Shown here: piece after piece, positions 30,801-42,800 of the stretch
Layout: each line of letters opens with the position of its first letter
Position numbering within the stretch: the first letter of the stretch is position 1
NCBI GenBank assembly: GCA_936450465.1
Contig: OW388296.1
Coordinates: 31,225,638 to 31,289,637, forward strand
Direction of reading: 5' to 3'
DNA from: Gibbula magus
Taxonomy: Eukaryota; Mollusca; Gastropoda; Trochida; Trochidae
Length of the DNA stretch: 64,000 bases
The notes under the pieces: model-generated
What the model saw: the letters and a program-made list of their open reading frames with translations, nothing else
Databases searched by the model: none
What the model was told of the DNA's origin: nothing
Made by a program: the position numbers and the translations under genes

Positions 30801-33800
30801 ATTTGATCTTGACCCCTACGACTGTACCTCAGTGTAATCATATAGGTAGTCAGCTTTCAGATGAGCCTAAGTTTCGTGTCTATAGCACCAATGATGAGGG
30901 AAATAGAGGCATTCTGGATATAATTAATTGGCCAGTTCTTATAGCTCAGGAGGGCGGGATAGCGCAGTGGTTAACGCATTCGGCTTCGGATCAAGTGGTC
31001 CGTGGTTCGAATCCCGCTAGGGGCACGGCAACTTTGTCTACAGTAGTGAACTGTTCTACACGCAGTAAGGTTTGGGTGCAATGCTACACTGAATTTCAGC
31101 GTAGTACCACCCATGGTTAGCTAGTTCCAGCCGATGCTCGCAGGTTTCACCGCAAAGCATAGCCTCATGGTGATGCAGGCTTTCTCCCTGCCATAATACT
31201 AGCAGCCGTGATATAAGTGTAATACTCTTGAAAGCGGTGTTAAACGCCAACTCACTCACTCTTATAGCTCAGAATTGTGTATTGGCTATTGTCCTGGGTA
31301 TTGGTCATGCAAAACATGACCTCTGTGATAAGAAAGTTCAGGAAAGGAGAGTGCTCAGAAAGGGTGGTCATTGGGTAAATAAAGAGATAATGGAATAAAT
31401 AAAACACAATAGAATGCTGAAATGTTGTGTAGACATATTGACAACATACTGTATTGCATGTTTGATGAAGATTATTTACATGTTATAAACCTATTGTTAG
31501 ATGTAAGTCTTCAACCTTTAGATTCAAAATCAAGCTGATGATCAACAGAGCCAATGGTTCTATTATAAATAAATCTTTTGGACAATTTGACACTTTTTCT
31601 CTGAGTTGGTGTATTAGTAAGGGACAGGGAATGAATCCTTCTAATCCTAAAAGTTCTGATACTGAACAGGCCATCCATCCAGTGACAGCCGTGTCCATTA
31701 TTGCTGAACTTCTGTAATAGTTGTCAACTGACGTTGAACAGAACCATGAACCACTAAATGATCATCTAGAATTGATACAAAGAATCTAATCTCAAATCAT
31801 TAAACTTTATTCATTATTTATTTGATATTAAAAATGAGCAATTTGTCATGAACATATAGCCATGGTTCACAACTCTATCAAAATGTTGGGAAACCTTTCA
31901 CCATTTCAAAATTGTCATGAATTTGATGGATACTGTATGTTAAATTGAAAGGCATCAGACTATAGCGCACAAGGAAAGTTCTATCACCGATCTATCGGCA
32001 GCATCTGCCATATTGGACTCTTGGCATTACGTGTAATGAAAACACGCTATATTTAACCCAATTTTACATTTTTTGAAAATTAAACATATACAATGATAGA
32101 AAATTCACATAGTAACACATAACATATAATAAAACGAATAAACAATATACGTTAGTCCGTAGTGAAGTTTTCCCCACTCGCAGCGCCAATGAATGGCTTC
32201 AGTTCTCATTGTTTTTATTTTTCAACAATTGTGCGCTTGTCTTTATCAAGTTGTGAAATACAAAGTCATCAAAATATTACCCGGAGTAACTTCATTAATA
32301 TATTTTAATTTCACTGTGTTTTAATCATGTATTTATATCATATTTGTGTAAACGAGAACATCCTCTCGAATTATGTTTCCACAAATAATACCCGATAGAA
32401 CCCTCCTTTTAAAGTGTTATGGATAATTGTAAACATTTTCATGATTGTTTGCATGATTTATAAAATAATCAACTATAAAAAATTATACACAGTGTACGAA
32501 TAGTTATGATACAATAGTTATATCCTTTGAACAGTTATTTCCTCATCAGTCATCCAACATTGTTGTGTTTACAGTAAGTGTAGAGATACATTTATAGTGA
32601 CTCCGATATTGACACTTTCGGATTACATCATATACCAACAGACAAAAAAAAAATAAGCCAACCATTTAATAAATCATTACATCTTCCTTTAGAAAAATTG
32701 ACTGAAAAAAAGCTTTATTGGAAATATCTTCTTTTGTAATTTAGGCCGGAGCTGAAAGTGACAAGAGAAACAAGAAGGGAATAACACCATTAGATGCAGC
32801 TGCAATGTTCAACAAGAAAGGTACAATGTTTTCCTTGTGTTGATTGAAATGTACACACATCAATTTCAGGGATGTCATTGCAATGAAAATTTTTCCTTGT
32901 GACATATTTATCAGAGGGGGGAATTGATTTCAATTTCAAATTAAGCTCAAATTTCAATGCATTATCTTTCCACTAATGACGCTAATTGAGGATGTTAAAT
33001 CTCTTGAATGCTTTCTGTTCATTTCAAGAATAATAATTGCTTTAGAATTATTCAGTTAATATAAATGCTATACATTCTGAGGGGGGTTTAGTGTTTGAAC
33101 AACCCCCCTCCCCCTCCCCCTCCCTCTCCTTTTGATGATGATGATGAAGATATTGATGGTGATGAAAAACCAGATGCTTAGGGAAATGATGATGGTGTTG
33201 ATGAATAAAATTATGATATTTTGTGTTTTGATAATGATGAATATGACGAACCCTATAACAAATTTTATGATTATTATCATTTCAGATGCAATATCTGTGT
33301 TGTTGGATCACAACCCTGGTCTCAGAGTGAACTCTATGGCTATCATTGAATCAGCCACACGAGGAAGTAAAGAGATCGTTGAACTGCTTCTCGACTATGG
33401 TGTCGACCCAAACGTTATTGATGTTATCAAATTCACAGGACCGTTGCACGAAGCAGTCAGGTTTCTTAGGTAATGAAGATTTAAGGAAACAAGATTTTCT
33501 GGACAGTAACTTCTTTATTTACATACACAATGTTTCAGAGTATATGCTTACTCCTACATCAGGTGGAATGTACCGCCTGATGAGGTGAGGTGAGGTGAGT
33601 TAGGGTTTAACGCCGCTTTCAAAAGTATTTCACTTTTATCGCGGCTGCTAGTATTATGGCAGGGAGAAAGCCTGCAACGCCACATAGCTATGCATTGCGG
33701 TGAAACCTGCGAGCATTGGCTGGAACTAGCGAACCATGGGTGGTACTACGCTGAAATACACCCAAACCTTACTGCATGTAGAACAGTTCTCTACTGCAGA

Positions 33801-36800
33801 CAAAGTTGCCGTGCGAGCGGGATTCGAACCCCGGACCTCTTGATCCGAAGCCGAACGCGCTAACCACTGCGCTATCTCGCCCCCCGCCTGATGAAATAGT
33901 AAACTAAACAGAAGCTCTGAAATGTTGTGTATGTTCATGATAAAGAAGTTGTTATCCAGAAAGTTTTAGAAAGGTATTCCTATTTTAAATGCCCTACAGT
34001 AACTTCAATGAAAATTTGATTTGAAATTGAACTAAAGGTATACATTTGTTTTCAAGTGAAATATATTTTTTAAAATTTATTTTTTGATAAATTAGTTTCA
34101 ATTGAAATGAGAACTGAACTTTAGTAAACAAAAATTATTTTGAGTAAAAGACTTTTTTAAATAAGCATTTTTTAAAAAAATGTCACAGCCTTTTATCAAA
34201 GAAAAGGCATGAACTTAGTGGTAAATAAAACTTCATTACCTTGTAATGTGTAAGTAAGTGTTTTCTTCTTTACCTTAACATAGGTTTGAGGCTGTGAAAG
34301 TTTTACTGGAATTTGGAGCCTCCAAAACACTTGAAAACAGTGCAAAAGAAGTAAGTGGCATATGTTGTATTTCAGAATGTAAGTTATTTTCAGTTGTTTA
34401 CATATGTTTGTGTATGTTGTTTATTTCCGATTAATGTTTGATTTACTTTAAAGAGACACTACGTGATTTTCATGAAATTTTATTTTATTTAGATTTAATA
34501 CATACAAAAAAATTCAATGTCCTGTTTACATCCGAATAATCTCACTCGACTTCCATATATATTCCCTAACACTAAATATTTGACAATATCTTGTTTTCAA
34601 TGAAACTCGAGCGGCCGTTTAATACACAATGAGAACCGAATTCATGCGCCCCATTTACAAGTATACCAGTTATATATTGCATTGAACGGTATCAACTAAT
34701 ATCTGTCTCTTTGTCTGCTACATATAAGTTTTCAAAATAACGTTTGAACAATTGACGAGCGTCGCGAAACATTGTCCGGTTTTCATTCATAATCACGACT
34801 AAACATTTTAATAATGTAACTTTACTAAACAGATTGTCACTAAAAGTGTAATTTCCGACAACAGTCATTACTTCTCAATAAAATAACATCCTTGGTAACT
34901 TTTGACCCATGTCATTACAATAACATACGGAGTGTCTCTTTAATATGCATGCTTATAATATTTAGTTTCTTGATTATGTTTCAACCTTTCTTATTTCCTT
35001 TTCTTTGAATTTCTTTTTTGTTTGTTAATGTTATTGTAGACTCCAGAAACCATAGCAAAGGATCTGCCTAAACCAATGTCTGAAAAATTTATGGCCCTCT
35101 TCGAAGGTACTTTGAAATTTGCAATAGATAATAAAGAGGTGTACCTCTTTTGAATTATTATTTTTAAAAAAAATAATGCAATATTGTTTATTCAAGTGAA
35201 TGTTTTAATAGATTAATACAGTTTTTATTGTAAGTTCCTCAGAAAGAAGGTGATACAGTTTTGTTTATAAACTCATTTAATAGTTCTATTCCATCTAAGA
35301 CATTAATCAATTTAATTTTGATTTTCCTCTCCATTATTTTAATCTTGTAAGGATATGATTATGTAAACTGTACAAAGATGTTTGGAAAAATACTTTAAAA
35401 ATATGATAATTTCTAATTCAAAGGAAAAGTGTCATGATTGTTTAGTTTATGAGTTTTTATGTAAAGGTTCAAGAGGCAAAATTTACAGGTGTATTTTATT
35501 GTACACTGAATAATACAAGGCAGGGATAATATAACGAAATAATATCGTATTTAGTATTGATGTTTTATGTTTCAGAATATGAAAAGTCGTTACCAAAACT
35601 CCCAAAGTTTTTCGGAGAAAATGGCAATGAAAAGTTATTTCAACAACAGATATCTCAAGAATACGCATATAAAGGTGATAGCATTGCTTTGAAATCAGTT
35701 GGAATGTTGATATAAGCTAGTAAGTGATTAATGTTTTATACCATGACAGTATATGGATAGAAATTCCTTTAGGAACATTAAAAAAGAAATCGATTGTCAC
35801 CAAGAAGTGTGTACTGAATCTCTTAAATGTTAAATCATAGAACCTTATTGATCCTTTCTTTCACATGGAAATTGATTTCATAATCATTAAATTAGATTCA
35901 GAATAATCAATCACTGAAAATGCTTTTAAATGGATCAATCAAAACATTTATGCATGTTGACAAGTATTGCTTTTGTGCTATGTTTAGCAGCTGGTTTTGC
36001 ATATCATATGAATGTAAAGTTGTGACTTAAGGGCAAGTGTAGCAAGCAGGACAAGATGGTTTAACTTTGACGATGTTCTTTGATAAGATTTTTGTTAGTT
36101 GTAGGGAGGGAAATAACTTTTCTGATACTATGTTTCACTGACTGAACTTATGTAAAAGTACCCAATATAAAATGATCGAAAAGGTCTTTGAAAATAGGTT
36201 TTTATTTTTTTGTATCAGATTATCCCACACTACCAACAAATTCAAAATGGACAAAGAATGTGCCTGAATTCTGCAGCAGCTGTATGGAGAAGAACACAAA
36301 TTCTCATGTTCTTGATGGTAATATTTGATTTATCATCAGTATCATCATAAATCACTTGTAACTGTAATTGGTAAATGTTAACATTGTAAACTTGCTTCAA
36401 ACAGTTTTAAATGCAAGTAATAGAAAAATGATTTTGTGACATTATTCGATATAATAAAATGTCATGTAGTATAAATGGATGTTCATTTGATATAATTGAT
36501 ATTACTTAATTACAATTGTGTATGAATCCAATATTAGGAACTCAAAATGACAAGTAAATTTTATCTAGAAAAGAGTAGAAAACTACAGAAATGAAGATTT
36601 TTATGGATAACAAATTCATTCACAATAGATGTTTTTCAGAACTCTTCTATACTCAGAAAACTAATAAACTGGGGTTTTTTCTCAGATAATCCATACACAT
36701 TTTGGGTGATACCAGAGTTACATCATGCTTGGACATCGTTTGATCTGAAGCAAGAACATACAGTAACAGGGATCTCCATATTTGGATGGTAAGTGTAAAT

Positions 36801-39800
36801 TATTGAAATCAAATTTACACTGGTACTCCAGCTTAGTGGATGAAGTTATGGGACTCTTTTATTAGAATCAATGGAAGTATGAATCCAGTGTAGCAACAAA
36901 AGAGAGGTAAAAAGAAGAAAAGGGAACCACCTACACCCAAGGAGTGCTGAAACTGTATTGTAGTTGAGGTGATTGCGGTGAAGATGTTAACCCTTTAGTT
37001 GCGTATTTATATTTTACCCATTTTAGCCCCTGTGGCGGAATTTACAGGCTCGCAGCTCGCAGCAGTAGTTTTGTCTTAGGCACTAATTAGCTCTGCTGGC
37101 GGAATTTCTAGGCGGTGATTCTGGTACCGTTTTAACAAAATATACCACAACTACATGGCGAATACGGACTATATACGGGCGTTCAATACATATAGGGTTA
37201 TTATCCCCTCTGTTGGACTGAAGATTCTTGAAATGTGATGTCATTGTTCATTCTTGTAGCGCATTTGTATTATGATGTCATAGAGTCTTGTGAAACCATA
37301 GGACCTTAGGAGTTCACAGAAAAGACAGCGAAGAGGTTGCATCATGTATCATGCTGTGAATTACTAACATGTTTTATAATTTAGCAAATAAAATTGATAA
37401 GAGATTATCCTGTTGACCACTTTTGCAGAAGTACTTCAAAGAAAGGCCAGAGGCAGATGTTATTGTTGATTTCTTAAATTGCATTTTGTTATCAGAAAGT
37501 AAATACTTACAATTTTCTCTTTTATTCATTTTAAAGGAACAGTACTCAAATGGTGAAACACTTTGAACTGCAGAAATCTGATAATATCAAGTAAGTGTTT
37601 ATATGTTTCTAAATAACAATAGACTTAGCATTTACACAACAAACATATTTTTATAAAACATATGTCATATTTAGATTGAAATATATACAAGTAAATAGAA
37701 ATATATACCTACATGTAAATATCTATATCTTTTAAATACTCATTATATTCATGGTTTGTCTATTTTGGTTGACTTTGGTTTAGAATATAAAGCATTTTAT
37801 TTAAAGGTCCAAAGTGTGACTGAGGCATTTCTATCATGTTCATTATTTTCACTTGAATGATGAAACTCTTCTCTCCATTTTCTGTAATCCTAAAAAGCTA
37901 AACATTTAAAGACAAAGATGTAATATAAATCTACATGCACAAATATGTATTACTGTTTAAAAACAAATGTACTCAATAATAGATTTAAAAGATGAGAAAA
38001 AGGGATGAGAAAAAATGACTTATTCGTCTCGTGTTGTAGAGGTCCTTGGAGCACCTGTCTCAGTGCAATTTGTGAACAGAAGGGAAGCTCGGATCCTAAG
38101 GAACCAGGTAAGAACATGAATTATTACCCATAGGCCTATGGTTGAAATTAACAGAGTTAATATTATTGATATGAGCACATGTGCACATATCACGTTTGCC
38201 TAGCACAATTGTTTCACCACGGCTTCCCGTATTTTGTCATCTGTGACGTCATAAAACGATTGTTCATGACATCACTGTGGTTTGCCGTCGCAAGAGAAGT
38301 GGGCAACTTTCTGACTATTTTTACGTGAATCACATGGAAAAGAAAAGGTAATAAAGAAATGACTTTTACGAAACTCGTGCGAATTTGTGTATAACCCTCG
38401 CTCTCGCTCGGGCAATACAAAAATTCACACTCGTTTCATAAAGTTATATGACACACTTCCTCGGGTAACAATCTCTATATATCAGTTTGTTATTGTTCCC
38501 ATTTCAACACAGGACTTCAGTTGTGTCTCTCCATATGTCCCAATGATGGATTCAGTCGCATCTGTCCGTCTGTTCATCTATTCCGTTCTTGTTAATGGGA
38601 TATCTCATGAACCAAAAATGACACCATGAATCATAACATTTTGACCACTTTTCAAACTCTGGTTAACGTGATACCTCAGTCATAAAATGTTGCACCAATT
38701 GTCTTCACATTTTTTGGCAGTCTACATTAGAGAATTGTACAAGCACTAGTCAATCTCAGTGACCTGGGGATGATTTTTAAGATGAACAAACACTCTGGTC
38801 ACTTTCAAACTCTTGTTACCATATGTCTTGAAATTATTGCATTTACCGGTAATGTTTTCAAATTTGATTATCACCCACATATGGAGAATACAGGCAAACC
38901 TCACTTTTCAAACTCTTGGTTGTGCAGTATCTGATAGGAGCCTTTCCTTCATGTCACATTTGTGATAGTAAACACTTCATATAGTCACACAAGATTGATT
39001 TCCTTTTCCATAATACAATATTTTAAGACCCCTTTTCTGACCAAATGTTACAAAGTTGTAAATGTGTTTTATACAATTCACAATAGGGACATTGTCATTT
39101 TAGTGGCAAACATTTGTTTTACTTATATCCTATGGTTTACAAATGAAATATATTGCCATGCTTTTAATAAGTATAATTTATCTGTGTATGTCAATAATTA
39201 GTCCCTATAAAGGAGGACACTTATCACAACTTCAAACAAAATCCATTTTACTAACAAATTTTGTTGATAAATTTAACAATAAGTTAGTTGTTGATATTTT
39301 ATTAATGTATGTGTTTTATTATTTAAAAGTTGTAAACATTTAAAAAATCAGCATGTTTCTCATTTCACGTAACATATACATCAAGTATTCAAGTTTGATA
39401 CCTTTTATATCTACTGTTGAGAAGTTGGTATGATGAAGAAGACAAGGATATATATAGATGATCAACTTCTTGATAACGGTATAAGCATCTATACCGAAAT
39501 ACGCCATTGTTAAAATAGAAGTTTATCATCCATATATAAACTTGCCTTCTATATCTGTTTCACTTTTTCACTTGACCCCAGTTTAATACTGATTGATTGA
39601 GCTGCTAAAGAGTTTACAGAAGAATAAATAAATAGCAATTGCTTTGCGTGGATCTGATTTGCTGAACACGGTCACAGAGATTCAGTTAATACCTGCATGA
39701 ACTTAATTTTGTGACGTCACATCACAAATTTGCCACGCCCCCATGACGTCAGGTTCATGGCTAGTTGCATTGTCCATTTTCATTGGCTGATGAACACGTT

Positions 39801-42800
39801 GAACATGGATGGGCTAATATTTGGTGTCTTCATACGCGTAAATAGTACAGCTCTAATTGTTGCAAATTTGTATATATGTAGCAATGAAACCTTTTCAAAA
39901 CATCAGGTACGAATATATTTATTTACAAGTATTGACTTCAAAATTTATTAAGTTTATGGAGGTATAAACTTAAAAAACGCTGTGAAAACGTGGATTTACA
40001 CAGTTTGCACAGCGTTTTTTAAGTTTATGCCTCCATGAACTTAATAAATTTTGAAGTCAATTCTTAAATACAATTTCATTTAATTTTCTGGTTTTTCATT
40101 CTCAGCTGTTCCTCAGACATTCAAGGGTTTCGAGGTGAAGTTACGCTACCTGCGGTTGTATATTCGGAACAACCACGGGGGGAGCTGTATCTGTTTCCAG
40201 GGGATACAGTTACATGGGGTGGAGGGACGGGTGTGCTCAATCCTGGAGGATTGTGGGATCTCCAAGACGAAGGACAAACTAATTTGTCAAGTATGTTGAT
40301 TATTATTCCTTGGATTAATTGCTGGAAATTTGAACATTATGTAGTGGGAAATGTGAACATCATGTAGTGGGAACATCTCATTCATCTCAAGAACATAGCT
40401 TTACTTTTGGAATAGCGTTTCTCCCTGCTGGACTTGGATGTACTAAATTTATAACGTATTTCATATTTCAATTTCAATTCTGTTGAATACTTTAAAAATT
40501 CATTCTATATTGTAAATTTTTAAAATTTTGATAGAATTTCATTATTATTGAAATATTGTTAGAACTTATTTTTAGAAAATTAATGTCAATGACATGTCAT
40601 CAATCACATTATGCAATTATTATTACTCAGGCTTATTACAAGTGTTGATTTCAAAATACGTGCCCATGGTCCTTGTTTTGATACATTAACCAATGAAACA
40701 GCTTGGAATGAGATGTTTGTGTAACGTGAGATTACTCAATGTCCTGCCGAGAAAGCAAATCATTTGTTGTAAAGGCAAAATAGTCATATGCTGGATTTAT
40801 GGAAAGCAAAATCAGTGTAGGATCTAAGCGTATTGTTACCAATTAAAGGGAGGTAATCTGAGCACAAATTTGACTCATAAAACCAAGAGGCAATCTTGTA
40901 AAGGAGTTCTGAATATTATCCCCAGGATGACAGAGGATGGTTGTTAAAGGGGCAGTAGCACGTTTTTTGCCAATTTTATTTTTTCAAATTTCCCATTTAT
41001 AATGATAGTTTATGTCATTTATAAACACTTTAGAGGGTTAAACATCTTATTACAGAAACCAATTATCCATAGTGGTAATAACGGTGTTGCGTAAAAAGCA
41101 AAAATTGCATGGCGGCCATTTTATTGTGATCACATTTTATTATTTCGAATGACAAAAAAGATTCCCATGACTTTAAGAAACCATGTACACTTATTTTTAA
41201 CTTGATTTTCCGAAGAGGGGAGGGTGTTTTATTATTGGTGACATTACCTTTCAAATTCATTTCATCAACTTATTTGAGCGAAAAAACGTGCTACTGCCCC
41301 TTTAATGTATTGAAATCTTCTTCCAGGAAGTCAACACATATCTCAGACTGCTGAAAATGGAGGATGAAGTTATACAGGAGGTACGATTATGTTTGTCATT
41401 TTCTAGTATTTTATACTGTGTTAAATTTATATTAAGTAATTTCTAAAGAAAATATTATAATAAATGATAACTTTTTATTACTTTTTCAGATTTGCAAACC
41501 AGAAGACACTACAAAACTCTGTTCAACACTCCAGAATTTAAGAGAAAATGGTGAGATACTTTCTCAAATGAAACTTATTTATTTTGATTCCTACTTTAAA
41601 AATTTATTCATATAAATTTGATTCATGAGTCATTCAATTCATCCCTTAATTTAAAACTAACAAAAAAATTTAAAACTCGTATATTAACAAATAAGGTTGA
41701 AGACAATATGAATGAATTCTCTGGAAAATAAGCTTGGATCAGTCTCTGCATAGAGGTTCCTATCTTCCCACACAGGTTACGCAAGTAATATTTTAATACC
41801 TCTGCAATATGATGTGTGTATTGCGGATTTCCTAAATATAACTTTTTAGCTCATCAGGCCTGAAAGGCCCGATGGGCTTATGGCATGGGATGGCGTCCGT
41901 CCATCCGTCCGTCCGTCCGTCCGTCCGTAAACTTTTCACTTTTTCGACTTCTTCTCCAGAACCAATAACTCTAGAGAGCTGAAATTTTATGTACAGACTC
42001 CTTGGCCAATGGGGATTCTAAATTGTAGATTTGGTGACCCTGTGACCCCAAATAAGGGCCCCAGGGGTCATAACCTTAAAAGCTATTTTCATCTTCTTCT
42101 CCAGAACCAATGACTCCAGAGAGCTGAAATTTTATGTACAGACTCCTTGGCCAATGGGGATTCTAAATTGTAGATTTGGTGACCCTGTGACCCCAAATAA
42201 GGGCCACAGGGGTCATAACCTAAAAAGCTATTTTCATCTTCTTCTCCAGAACCAATGACTCCAGAGAGCTGAAATTATATGTACAGACTCCTTGGCCAAT
42301 GGGGATTCTAAATTGTAGATTTGGTGACCCTGTGACCCCAAATAAGGGCCTCACAGGCCATTACCTAAAATCCTGTTTTCATCTAGAAGGCTGTGATATT
42401 GTATGCAAACTCTTTAGTCAATGGGGATTCTACAAGGGCGGGTAATTTGAGTACAGTTTTTTCTGATAAGGTTTCCCATGGGTGATATAGTGGAGAGTAA
42501 CGGAGCATATATAAAACCAGGGGTAACCGAGGATGCATATCTGATCAAGACCTCCATATGTCTTATGAGAACTATGTGAGAAATGCAGGTACGAACTTGT
42601 TCTCGTGAACCTGCAGAATATCGGAAAAGATTGCTTACTTTGAAAAACATTACTTATTGCACAACCAATCAGTATCCTGTAATGTTCACATCTACAAGTG
42701 ATAAAACAGAGGTTATGTGGGAAGATAGTACTTAAACATGCTGTTTCTAAGGCACAATTTCAATATTCAGTGAAAAAGCTGTATGCTTTTAAAGGTACAT

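Noticed and set aside
30950..31030. A tRNA gene, suggested by the A and B boxes
   Set aside because: The head does not fold as a full cloverleaf by eye, the same sequence heads three 300-bp copies, and the 13-bp target duplication marks it as a SINE.
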